Source of the DNA: Aurantibrevibacter litoralis
Lineage (GTDB): Bacteria > Bacteroidota > Bacteroidia > Flavobacteriales > Flavobacteriaceae
Direction of reading: 5' to 3'
Assembly: GCF_034651555.1 (NCBI RefSeq)
Contig: NZ_JAYEEQ010000008.1
Location: 97,610-161,609, forward strand
DNA: 64,000 bases
The notes under the pieces were generated by a model. That model made no database searches and had not been told where the DNA came from. It worked only from the letters and a program-made list of their open reading frames with translations. This document shows positions 36,434 to 44,948 of this stretch, one piece after another. The number at the start of each line of letters is the position of its first letter. Position 1 is the stretch's first letter. The translations under genes and the position numbers were made by a program.

Positions 36434-37333
36434 ATGAACAATGTAAAAAAAGTATTTGGTATCAAAGATTTAGAAAATCTTTCCGGAATAAAGGCGCATA
36501 CCATACGTATTTGGGAGAAGCGGTATAATTTGTTATCCCCGGAGCGAACCGATACCAATATTCGAAATTACAGTCTGGCGAGTCTCCAAAAATTACTTAA
36601 CATAACTCTTTTATACAATAATGGGTATAAAATATCCAAAATCGCCAAAATGGGTGAGGTTAAAATTACGGGTATCGTAAAAGAAATTATTGCTGGAAAT
36701 AGTGTAAAAGACCATGCTATAAGTTCTTTTAAACTGGCTATGATTAATTTTGATAGAATCCTTTTTCACAATACCTGCGCAGCGCTTTTGGAAAACAGGT
36801 CTTTTGATGAAGTCTTCAAAACAATATTTATTCCGTTACTCAACGAGTTGGGTCTGTTGTGGCAAACAGACACTATTCGGCTTTCTCATGAGCATTTTAT
36901 CTCTAATCTTATCAAAGAAAAAATCCATGTACACTTAGAAAAAGTAGCTTCGCAAGAACCGCTACGAAAAGACAAAACGTTTGTGTTGTTTTTGCCGGAA
37001 AATGAAATTCATGAAATTGGCCTGTTATATTTAAGTTATGAGGTAGCCTTAAAAGGATATAAATCTATTTATCTAGGACAAACCGTACCGCTTGAGAGTT
37101 TGGAGGACTTTACCAAATTTTTCACTAATGTCACCTTTATTTCTTATTTTACGGTAGAGCCTGCAAAAGATAAAATGGATAAATATATAAAGACGTTTCA
37201 GTCCCGCCTTGGTCGCAATAATGCGTCCACCTTGTGGCTATTAGGGTATCAAACGCAATACCTGAATGCTGAAAAAATGCCGGAAAACATAAAACTTTTC
37301 AACTCAATTGACGAAGTTACACAGGCTTTATAG
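36434..37333 (+). CDS. MerR-type regulator with B12-binding domain (CarH/LitR-like)
   Basis: 299 residues. The N-terminal MerR helix-turn-helix is clear (GIKAHTIRIWEKRYNLLSPE, with the IWEKRY motif). The middle four-helix segment carries the Wx9EH motif of photoreceptor-type B12 domains: Trp143, Glu153, His154. The C-terminal half (from KTFVLFLPENEIHEIGLLYL) contains ExHxxG with His193, the position of the lower cobalt ligand. CarH and LitR are adenosylcobalamin-dependent, light-released repressors of carotenoid genes. All three signature positions are kept, so light sensing is plausible; the mechanism here is untested. It is first in an operon with crtI, crtB and crtZ. Confidence 0.85.
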   Translation: MNNVKKVFGIKDLENLSGIKAHTIRIWEKRYNLLSPERTDTNIRNYSLASLQKLLNITLLYNNGYKISKIAKMGEVKITGIVKEIIAGNSVKDHAISSFKLAMINFDRILFHNTCAALLENRSFDEVFKTIFIPLLNELGLLWQTDTIRLSHEHFISNLIKEKIHVHLEKVASQEPLRKDKTFVLFLPENEIHEIGLLYLSYEVALKGYKSIYLGQTVPLESLEDFTKFFTNVTFISYFTVEPAKDKMDKYIKTFQSRLGRNNASTLWLLGYQTQYLNAEKMPENIKLFNSIDEVTQAL

Positions 37334-37352
37334 TTCTTATTTTTAGTTATTT

Positions 37353-38816
37353 ATGAATAAAAAAGTCGTCCTTATAGGATCTGGTTTTGCTTCCCTTTCT
37401 GCAGCCTGTTATTTGGCTCAGGCAGGATATGAAGTGCAGATTTATGAAAAAAACAGTACCGTTGGTGGTAGGGCAAGACAATTTATTAAGGATGGTTTTA
37501 CTTTTGATATGGGACCCAGTTGGTACTGGATGCCCGATATTTTTGACACTTTTTTTGGCGATTTCGGTAAAAAAACTGACGACTTTTATACCTTAGATAA
37601 ACTAGATCCTGCCTATCAAATCTTTTTTTCAGACGAAACGCTGACCATTGGCGATACCATGGAGAAAATTTGTCAGGAGTTTGAACGCATAGAAAAAGGC
37701 AGTGCAGCACCCTTAAAAAAGTTTATAGCCGAAGCACAGGAAAATTATAAGATTGCCATTCATAAAATCGTGCTACGTCCCGGTAATTCACCTCTGGAAT
37801 TGGTTACTAAAGAAACCATTTTAAAAGTGGCACAATTTTTTAAGACGATAAGCCACGCTGTTCGTAAAAACTTTAAAAATGAAAAATTAATAGCCACCTT
37901 AGAGTTTCCGGTGCTTTTCTTAGGGGCTAAACCAAACAAAACACCGTCGTTTTACAGTTTCATGAATTATGCCGACTTCGGTTTGGGTACATGGCATCCG
38001 CAAGGTGGAATGCACTGTATTATAGCAGCGATGCAGCAATTGGCCGAAAGTTTAGGGGTTCAGTTCTTTACCAGTGCCCCGGTAGAAAAAATTAGGGTTG
38101 CGCAAGGAAAAGTGATTGGCATTCGCAGTATGGGTACTGATATAGATGCAGATATTGTGGTTTCTGGGGCCGATTATCACCATTCCGAATCCTTGCTAGA
38201 CGAGCCCCACAAGCAGTACACGGAACGCTATTGGGAAAATAAAGTTTTTGCCCCATCATCCTTATTATTCTACATCGGTTTTAACAAAAAACTTAAGGGG
38301 GTAACCCATCATAATTTGTTTTTTGATACAGATTTTGAACAACATGCCAAAGAAATTTATGACACGCCAAAATGGCCTAAAAACCCGCTCTTTTATGCTA
38401 ATTTTCCGTCGGTTACTGATGCGAGCATGGCACCTAAAAATTGTGAATCCGGATTTTTTTTAGTTCCTATAGCCCCCGGCTTAGAGGACACGCCACAAAT
38501 AAGAGAACAATATTTTAACCTCATTATGGATAGGTTTGAAACCAAGACCACACAAGATGTGAGAAAAGCAATTCTTTTCAAGGAATCATTTTGTGTAAAT
38601 GATTTTGTAGCACACTATAATTCGTATAAAGGCAACGCTTATGGCATGGCAAATACGCTGCTTCAAACTGCATTTTTACGACCCAAACTGAAAAGTAAAA
38701 AAGTAGAAAACTTATATTTTACAGGCCAGCTCACAGTTCCGGGACCGGGCGTTCCTCCGGCACTTATTTCGGGAAAACTGGTTTCCGAATTGATACTTAA
38801 AACAAAAAAGACGTAG
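37353..38816 (+). CDS. crtI: Phytoene desaturase
   Basis: 487 residues. N-terminal FAD-binding motif KVVLIGSGFASLSAACYLAQ then GYEVQIYEKN and VGGRARQF; C-terminal CrtI signature NLYFTGQLTVPGPGVPPALI. The enzyme converts phytoene to lycopene by four desaturations. It begins 20 bases after the regulator stop and is followed by crtB after 3 bases, so it is part of a carotenoid operon. Confidence 0.93.
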   Translation: MNKKVVLIGSGFASLSAACYLAQAGYEVQIYEKNSTVGGRARQFIKDGFTFDMGPSWYWMPDIFDTFFGDFGKKTDDFYTLDKLDPAYQIFFSDETLTIGDTMEKICQEFERIEKGSAAPLKKFIAEAQENYKIAIHKIVLRPGNSPLELVTKETILKVAQFFKTISHAVRKNFKNEKLIATLEFPVLFLGAKPNKTPSFYSFMNYADFGLGTWHPQGGMHCIIAAMQQLAESLGVQFFTSAPVEKIRVAQGKVIGIRSMGTDIDADIVVSGADYHHSESLLDEPHKQYTERYWENKVFAPSSLLFYIGFNKKLKGVTHHNLFFDTDFEQHAKEIYDTPKWPKNPLFYANFPSVTDASMAPKNCESGFFLVPIAPGLEDTPQIREQYFNLIMDRFETKTTQDVRKAILFKESFCVNDFVAHYNSYKGNAYGMANTLLQTAFLRPKLKSKKVENLYFTGQLTVPGPGVPPALISGKLVSELILKTKKT

Positions 38817-38819
38817 AAA

Positions 38820-39659
38820 ATGAAAGCCATTTTTGATACCGTTTCTTATCAATGCAGTAAGATTGTGACCGAATCGTACAGCACTTCCTTTGCCTTGGCA
38901 ACCAAGATGTTGGCTCCGTCTATAAGAGGAGACATTTACAATATTTATGGTTTTGTACGGTTTGCCGATGAAATTGTAGACACCTTTCACGACTACGATA
39001 AAGAAGTCCTTTTTAACAGCTTTGAAAGTGAGCTGCAAAAAGCCTTGGAAGACAAAATAAGTCTTAATCCAATCTTAAATTCATTTCAACATACCTATCA
39101 TAAATACCAGATTTCTATGGATTTGGTCATGTCATTTATGAAAAGTATGCGAATGGATTTATACAAAAAAACCTACCGAACTGAGGCCGAATACAAGGAA
39201 TACATTTATGGTTCTGCGGATGTAGTAGGTCTTATGTGCCTTAAAGTTTTCGTAAACGGCAATCTAGAAAAATATGAAGCCCTAAAAACTTCAGCTATGG
39301 CATTGGGCTCTGCCTTTCAAAAGGTGAATTTTTTACGAGACCTGAAAATGGATTTTGAAAACCTGAACCGCTCCTATTTCCCAAATGTCGATTTTATTAA
39401 TTTGGATGAAGTGTCAAAATCAAAAATTATACTTGAGATTGAATCCGATTTTTCCATGGGATATTCAGGAATTAAAGCCCTGCCCAATGAAGCGAAGTTT
39501 GGGGTGTATACCGCGTATAAATATTATTACAAACTGCTAAAAAAGCTTCAAAAAACAGCACCAACAGAATTAAAAAATGCTCGAATACGGGTATCAGATT
39601 ATCAAAAATTTGGACTTTTAGCCACTTCTTATGTAAATTATAAATTAAAACTGGTTTAA
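38820..39659 (+). CDS. crtB: Phytoene synthase
   Basis: 279 residues. It carries YSTSFALATKMLA, the first Asp-rich motif in RFADEIVDTFHD, and the second region with GSAFQKVNFLRDLKMDFENL and NRSYFP, as in squalene/phytoene synthases. It condenses two geranylgeranyl diphosphates to phytoene. It starts 3 bases after crtI, indicating coupled translation. Confidence 0.92.
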   Translation: MKAIFDTVSYQCSKIVTESYSTSFALATKMLAPSIRGDIYNIYGFVRFADEIVDTFHDYDKEVLFNSFESELQKALEDKISLNPILNSFQHTYHKYQISMDLVMSFMKSMRMDLYKKTYRTEAEYKEYIYGSADVVGLMCLKVFVNGNLEKYEALKTSAMALGSAFQKVNFLRDLKMDFENLNRSYFPNVDFINLDEVSKSKIILEIESDFSMGYSGIKALPNEAKFGVYTAYKYYYKLLKKLQKTAPTELKNARIRVSDYQKFGLLATSYVNYKLKLV

Positions 39660-39716
39660 GATGATACGAGCCCTGCTAAAATGTGTAATTAACAAGGGGA
39701 TGATTTTGTACGAGTT

Positions 39717-39750
39717 ACATTCCTGTGTTGAGCGCAGTTGAAGCATGACC
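39717..39750 (-). repeat. Dispersed 34-bp repeat, copy B, in crtB-crtZ gap
   Basis: It contains TTGAGCGCAGTTGAAGC. Compared with the reverse complement of copy A (28911-28944), 28 of 34 bases match. It occupies the middle of the 116-base gap between crtB and crtZ, where no gene is found. It may be the scar of a small mobile repeat. Confidence 0.6.
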
Positions 39751-39775
39751 GATTTAATAAAATAGATATAAACAC

Positions 39776-40234
39776 ATGAAAATAGTGATAGCTTTCTTTA
39801 TTTTTTTACTCACCTTTTCTATAATGGAGTTCATGGCGTGGTTTACCCATAAATATATTATGCATGGTTTTCTGTGGCGTTTGCACAAAGATCATCATAA
39901 AAAAGATCACGATTCTTGGTTCGAAAGAAACGACGCCTTTTTTATTTTTTACGCTGTTGTTAGTATGTCGTTTTTTGCCGCAGCCGCTAATACTGATTTT
40001 TGGTACGGTTGGCCTATAGGTTTTGGCATTATGGCATACGGCGCTGCCTATTTTTTGGTGCATGATATTTTTATTCACCAACGTTTTAAAATGTTTAGAA
40101 ACGCCAATAATTGGTATGCCAAAGGCGTACGAAGGGCACATAAAATACATCATAAACATTTGGGTAAAGAGAAAGGAGAGTGTTTTGGAATGCTCTTTGT
40201 ACCCTTTAAATATTTTAAATCGAAAGAATCATAG
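39776..40234 (+). CDS. crtZ: Beta-carotene hydroxylase
   Basis: 152 residues, a short membrane protein of the fatty acid hydroxylase family. The four His clusters of CrtZ are visible: HKYIMHG, HKDHHKKDH, HDIFIHQ and RAHKIHHKH, binding the di-iron centre. It hydroxylates beta-carotene to zeaxanthin. It is separated from crtB by a 116-base gap holding a repeat; a lycopene cyclase would be needed to supply its substrate and is not found in the window. The next gene is on the opposite strand. Confidence 0.92.
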   Translation: MKIVIAFFIFLLTFSIMEFMAWFTHKYIMHGFLWRLHKDHHKKDHDSWFERNDAFFIFYAVVSMSFFAAAANTDFWYGWPIGFGIMAYGAAYFLVHDIFIHQRFKMFRNANNWYAKGVRRAHKIHHKHLGKEKGECFGMLFVPFKYFKSKES

Positions 40235-40299
40235 CCTTATAAAACAGGTTTAAACTATGTAGAAAAAATCATTGTAGATGGCAGGCACTCGGTACCGTA

Positions 40300-40881
40300 T
40301 TATTCTGCCAAAAGGTCATCTAAAACAGTTCTGATTTTGGAACTGTTCCAATCGGCTGCACCTACTTCTTTAATGATCATTTTTCCTTGTTTATCAATAA
40401 GATAGGTGGTGGGAATAGATCGGGAAGCTAAGTCATCCGGAACTTCCGACAATCCATAATAGATGGGTAACGTATACCCTTTTTTTTCTATAAACGCAGT
40501 TACCTTAGAAACATCATCATTGGCTACAAAGAGAAAATCGACTTTATCGGCATAATCGTCATATAATTTTTGAAAACTGGGCATCTCCGCAACACAAGGC
40601 GGACACCAAGTGGCCCATAAATTGATGACCACTACCCTTCCTTTATAATCTTCTAAATTAAGGGTCTGTCCCTGGGTATCTAATAATTGCCAGTTGTAAT
40701 TATGAACCACCAACTGCTTTTGTTCTTTCAGTACATCAGGACTCCCCGATAAAAACTGATTTACATACACCTTAGCATAAAAACCAATAGGTGTAAAAAG
40801 CAGTATTAGTGCGGCTACAACGAGTAAGGCATTTATCAGTTTATCTTTGTGCTTTTTTAGCACTTCTATTTGATGCTTCAT
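40300..40881 (-). CDS. TlpA family thioredoxin-like protein, membrane anchored
   Basis: 193 residues: N-terminal transmembrane helix (about 17-35), then a thioredoxin fold with the intact active site WATWCPPC (Cys93, Cys96) and cis-Pro region SIPTTYLID. TlpA/ResA proteins reduce disulfides in cytochrome maturation and related periplasmic reactions. Its start overlaps the stop of the upstream TlpA-like gene by 4 bases, so the two are translated together. Confidence 0.9.
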   Translation of the reverse strand: MKHQIEVLKKHKDKLINALLVVAALILLFTPIGFYAKVYVNQFLSGSPDVLKEQKQLVVHNYNWQLLDTQGQTLNLEDYKGRVVVINLWATWCPPCVAEMPSFQKLYDDYADKVDFLFVANDDVSKVTAFIEKKGYTLPIYYGLSEVPDDLASRSIPTTYLIDKQGKMIIKEVGAADWNSSKIRTVLDDLLAE

Positions 40882-41438
40882 TCTGTTAGCATTTTGTCTA
40901 GCAATTCATAAACCTTGGTATTATCCCAATCGGCAATACCTTTTTTTTGAATTACTATAGTTCCGTCCTTATCCAAAAGATACGAATTCATGGGTCGCGT
41001 CGTTTCCAAAGGATGCTTTTCACCAATAATTAAATAGGTCACCGGAAAGGTAAATCCGTGTTGCGCCATAAAAGCTTCCACGGGTTCGCGTTCTTCATCC
41101 GTAATAATATAAAAATCTACACGATCATGGTATTTGTCGTAAAGGTTCTGAATACTTTGCAATTCTATCTGACACGGCAGCTCCCAAGTTGCCCAAAAAT
41201 TTAGGAATACAACCCTCCCTTTTGATTTTTTAAAATTAAAAAATCGCCAATCCGCATCTTTAAGTTTCCAATCGTAGTCCGTGATTTGCTGCCGGCCCTT
41301 CTCATGCTCTATTTTTGGACTGAAGGTTAAAATTTTATTTAAAACCAATTTGGCATAGTTACCCAAAGGGGTTACGAAAAACGACAAAATAAACGCAAAT
41401 AAAATAATATTGAGTACCGTTTTTCTTCTAATTTTCAT
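40878..41438 (-). CDS. TlpA-like thioredoxin-fold protein with ExxC active site
   Basis: 186 residues with the same layout as its downstream partner: N-terminal transmembrane helix (about 8-24) and a thioredoxin fold. The active-site segment reads FWATWELPCQIEL, so the first catalytic cysteine is replaced by Glu86 while Cys89 remains. The codons are GAG and TGT. The cis-Pro is kept (TRPMNSYLLDKDG). It cannot form the usual CxxC disulfide; it might act as a partner or chaperone, or a monothiol enzyme. A -7-like element (TAGTTTTG) lies at 41456-41463. Confidence 0.87.
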   Translation of the reverse strand: MKIRRKTVLNIILFAFILSFFVTPLGNYAKLVLNKILTFSPKIEHEKGRQQITDYDWKLKDADWRFFNFKKSKGRVVFLNFWATWELPCQIELQSIQNLYDKYHDRVDFYIITDEEREPVEAFMAQHGFTFPVTYLIIGEKHPLETTRPMNSYLLDKDGTIVIQKKGIADWDNTKVYELLDKMLTE

Positions 41439-41460
41439 GAACTGAATTTCCTTTTCAAAA

Positions 41461-41490
41461 CTAAAAAACTCCTGAGGATAATCAGGAGTT
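41461..41490 (-). terminator. Intrinsic terminator of aconitase transcript
   Basis: AACTCCTGA and TCAGGAGTT form a 9-bp stem with a 6-base loop; on the minus strand a T-run follows. It ends the acnA transcript between the acnA stop and the thioredoxin gene start. Confidence 0.8.
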
Positions 41491-41514
41491 TAAATCATAT
41501 ATTTCTACTTTATT

Positions 41515-43782
41515 TTAGGCAGCATTTTCCTTTTTTATCACATTTAGTGCCGAACCTTCATTATACCAATGTATTTGCTGCAGGTTGTACGAGTGATTTG
41601 CTTTTATAATGTCGGTACTTCCATCATCATGAACCACTTCAATGGTTAAAGGTTTTCCGGGCGCAAATTCTTCAATATCCACAAAATTAAAGGTATCGTT
41701 CTCTTGTATGAGATCGTAATCGTTTTCATTTGCGAAAGTGATACCCAACATGCCTTGTTTTTTTAGATTGGTTTCATGGATACGGGCAAAAGATTTCACC
41801 AATACTGCAGCCACCCCTAAATGACGAGGTTGCATGGCGGCATGCTCTCGAGAAGATCCTTCCCCATAGTTGTGATCTCCTACCACAATGGTCTTTATAC
41901 CGGCAGCTTTGTAGGCTCGTTGCGCATCTGGCACACCCACATAGTCACCGGTTAACTGATTTTTTACAAAATTGGTCTTGTTATTAAAGGCATTTACAGC
42001 CCCAATAAGGGTATTATTCGCAATATTGTCTAAATGACCACGGAATCGCAACCAAGGGCCGGCCATAGAAATGTGATCTGTGGTACATTTGCCAAAAGCT
42101 TTGATTAATAATTTTACACCCTGTAGTTGTTCAGCTTTCAAAGGCATAAATGGATCTAAAAGTTGTAACCTTTCCGATTTTGGATTTACTTTAACCGATA
42201 CGGTAGAGCCGTCTTCCGTAGGTGCCAAATAACCTGCATCTTCTACATCAAAACCTAAAGGCGGCAGTTCAATGCCTTTTGGTTCATCTAATTTTACATG
42301 CTCCCCGTCTTCATTAAGCAGAGTATCTGTCATGGGATCAAAATCTAACCGTCCAGAGATGGCTATAGCAGCAACCATTTCGGGCGACCCTACAAATGCA
42401 TGTGTATTGGGATTGCCATCTGCTCTTTTAGAAAAATTACGATTAAAGGAATGCACAATAGTGTTCTTTTCGTCTCCTTTTAAATCGCTTCGATCCCATT
42501 GTCCAATACAGGGACCACAAGCATTGGTAAATATGGTAGCGCCCAAATCTTCAAAAATCCTGAGCAGGCCATCGCGTTCTGCAGTAAAGCGAATCTGCTC
42601 GGATCCCGGATTAATTCCGAAATCTGATTTTGGCTTTATTTTTTTATCTACCGCTTGTTGCGCTATAGAAGCAGCACGCGTTAAATCTTCGTAGGAAGAA
42701 TTGGTACAAGACCCTATGAGTCCCCAATCTACCTTAATAGGCCAATCATTTTCCTTCGCTTTTATGCCTAACTCGCCTACTGGCGTAGCCAAATCGGGAG
42801 TAAACGGTCCATTAAGGTGCGGTCTAAGTGTACTTAGGTCAATTTCTATAAGTTCATCGAAATAGGTTTCAGGTTGGGCGTACACTTCAGGATCTGCTGT
42901 AAGGTATTCCCGCACGGTATTGGCGGCATCGGCCACTTCATTCCTTCCGGTAGCTCTTAAATAACGTTCCATAGCATCATCGTACCCGAAGGTAGATGTA
43001 GTAGCACCTACTTCGGCACCCATATTACAAATGGTTCCTTTTCCGGTACACGATAAGTTCTTTGCCCCTTCGCCAAAATATTCTATAATGGCTCCGGTAC
43101 CACCCTTAACAGTTAAAATACCGGCCACTTTTAGGATGACATCCTTGGCAGATGTCCAACCCGATATTTGCCCTGTCAATTTAACTCCTATTAGTTTGGG
43201 AAATTTTAGTTCCCACGCCATACCAGCCATGACGTCTACCGCATCCGCACCACCAACGCCTATGGCAATCATTCCTAAACCACCGGCATTCACCGTATGC
43301 GAATCTGTACCGATCATCATTCCGCCCGGAAAGGCGTAATTTTCTAACACCACTTGGTGTATAATGCCTGCACCGGGTTTCCAAAAACCAATACCGTATT
43401 TATTGGAAACGGACTCTAAAAAATCGAACACTTCTTTACTGGTACTATTTGCAATTTTTAAATCGGCCGCAGCACCACTTTTAGCTTGTATAAGATGATC
43501 GCAATGCACTGTGGTAGGCACAGCTACTTTTGGCTTTCCAGCTTGCATAAATTGCAATAAGGCCATTTGTGCTGTGGCATCCTGACAAGCAACACGATCC
43601 GGGGCAAAATCTACGTAGTCTTTACCTCTAATAAACTCAGTGGTAGGCTTACCGTCCCATAAGTGCGCATATAAAATTTTCTCGGAAAGCGTAAGAGGTC
43701 TTCCAACAATTTTTCGAGCTGCATCTACACGCTCTGCCATGTGGGCATACACCCCTTTAATCATATCAATATCAAATACCAT
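41515..43782 (-). CDS. acnA: Aconitate hydratase
   Basis: 755 residues, the length of mitochondrial-type aconitase. The 4Fe-4S cysteines are visible in GLIGSCTNSSYEDL and TNACGPCIGQWDRSD. PTTVHCDHLIQ near the start and NYGEGSSREHAAMQPRHLG near the end are conserved substrate-binding segments. It isomerises citrate to isocitrate in the TCA cycle. The upstream gene is a MoxR ATPase at 194 bases distance. Confidence 0.95.
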   Translation of the reverse strand: MVFDIDMIKGVYAHMAERVDAARKIVGRPLTLSEKILYAHLWDGKPTTEFIRGKDYVDFAPDRVACQDATAQMALLQFMQAGKPKVAVPTTVHCDHLIQAKSGAAADLKIANSTSKEVFDFLESVSNKYGIGFWKPGAGIIHQVVLENYAFPGGMMIGTDSHTVNAGGLGMIAIGVGGADAVDVMAGMAWELKFPKLIGVKLTGQISGWTSAKDVILKVAGILTVKGGTGAIIEYFGEGAKNLSCTGKGTICNMGAEVGATTSTFGYDDAMERYLRATGRNEVADAANTVREYLTADPEVYAQPETYFDELIEIDLSTLRPHLNGPFTPDLATPVGELGIKAKENDWPIKVDWGLIGSCTNSSYEDLTRAASIAQQAVDKKIKPKSDFGINPGSEQIRFTAERDGLLRIFEDLGATIFTNACGPCIGQWDRSDLKGDEKNTIVHSFNRNFSKRADGNPNTHAFVGSPEMVAAIAISGRLDFDPMTDTLLNEDGEHVKLDEPKGIELPPLGFDVEDAGYLAPTEDGSTVSVKVNPKSERLQLLDPFMPLKAEQLQGVKLLIKAFGKCTTDHISMAGPWLRFRGHLDNIANNTLIGAVNAFNNKTNFVKNQLTGDYVGVPDAQRAYKAAGIKTIVVGDHNYGEGSSREHAAMQPRHLGVAAVLVKSFARIHETNLKKQGMLGITFANENDYDLIQENDTFNFVDIEEFAPGKPLTIEVVHDDGSTDIIKANHSYNLQQIHWYNEGSALNVIKKENAA

Positions 43783-43976
43783 GCTTTTTGCTTTATATTA
43801 AATTTGCGTTTGTTCAAAAATAATAAATTAGGAGGCGTAAACGAAATTTTTTACCACAGCTTTGAGACAAATATCGCAGACCTATAAAAAGAGCTTAAGT
43901 CAATACCGAATCTCAACGAAAAATGACTACCGGTGGGGGTCTTCTAAAGTATTTGCCACAAAACAGGTAACTTCTG

Positions 43977-44948
43977 TTACCACAAATGTGTTATGATATC
44001 TTCTTCTGAAATTCCTTCCGCTTCCGCTTTATAATTTTTTATAACCCGATGCCTTAAAATTCCAATGGCCACTGCCTTAACATCTTCGATATCGGGTGAA
44101 AATTTGCCGTGAACTGCGGCATGCGCCTTTGCACCTAAAATAAGATTTTGAGATGCCCTAGGGCCAGCACCCCAGTCTACATATTGTTTTACGAAATCTG
44201 ATGAAGTGGTTCCCGGTCGCGTACGCTGTACCAAATCTACCGCATAGTTGATGACATTATCCGGAACGGGAATGCGCCGTATTAAATGTTGCAGGCCTAT
44301 AATTTCTTCGGAGGTGAACAAAGGGTTTACTTCGGCAACCACATCTGTTGTGGTAGCCTTTACAATTTGAACCTCTTCGGCTGCAGAAGGGTATGTAAGT
44401 TCTATAGCAAACATAAACCGGTCCAGTTGCGCTTCCGGCAAAGGATAGGTACCTTCCTGCTCTATAGGGTTCTGCGTAGCCAACACAAAATAGGGAAGCG
44501 AAAGTTTGTATTGATTTCCGGCAATAGTAACCGCTCTTTCCTGCATGGCCTCCAAGAGTGCTGCCTGCGTTTTTGGTGGGGTTCTATTAATTTCATCGGC
44601 CAGCACAATGTTCGAAAAAACAGGTCCTTTTATAAATTTAAATTGCTGATTTTGGTCTAATACCTCACTACCTAAAATGTCGCTTGGCATTAAATCTGGT
44701 GTAAATTGTATGCGCTTAAAATCGAGTCCGAGTGCCTTCGCAATGGTATTTACCATAAGCGTTTTTGCCAAACCGGGCACCCCAATAAGCAAGGAATGAC
44801 CTCCGGTATAAATAGAGAGTAAGATTTGGCTGATCACCACATCCTGGCCCACAATAATTTTGGCAATTTCTTCCTTTAAAGCCTTGTTTTTTTCAACAAG
44901 CCTTTCTATCGCAACTACATCAGACATACCCCTTATTTCTTTAGCCAA
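43977..44948 (-). CDS. MoxR family AAA+ ATPase
   Basis: 323 residues: Walker A in LLIGVPGLAKTLM, Walker B in IVLADEINRTPPKTQ, then FVLATQNPIEQEGTYPLPEAQ, all typical of MoxR. MoxR ATPases are chaperone-like factors that often act with DUF58/VWA proteins; none is seen nearby in this window. Its start overlaps the end of the SurA-like gene by 16 bases, so it belongs to the PpiC operon. Confidence 0.92.
   Translation of the reverse strand: MAKEIRGMSDVVAIERLVEKNKALKEEIAKIIVGQDVVISQILLSIYTGGHSLLIGVPGLAKTLMVNTIAKALGLDFKRIQFTPDLMPSDILGSEVLDQNQQFKFIKGPVFSNIVLADEINRTPPKTQAALLEAMQERAVTIAGNQYKLSLPYFVLATQNPIEQEGTYPLPEAQLDRFMFAIELTYPSAAEEVQIVKATTTDVVAEVNPLFTSEEIIGLQHLIRRIPVPDNVINYAVDLVQRTRPGTTSSDFVKQYVDWGAGPRASQNLILGAKAHAAVHGKFSPDIEDVKAVAIGILRHRVIKNYKAEAEGISEEDIITHLW

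Noticed and set aside
42272..42694. 140-residue plus-strand ORF inside the aconitase gene
   Set aside because: Antisense shadow of acnA with low-complexity Ser/Pro content; aconitase is intact on the other strand.
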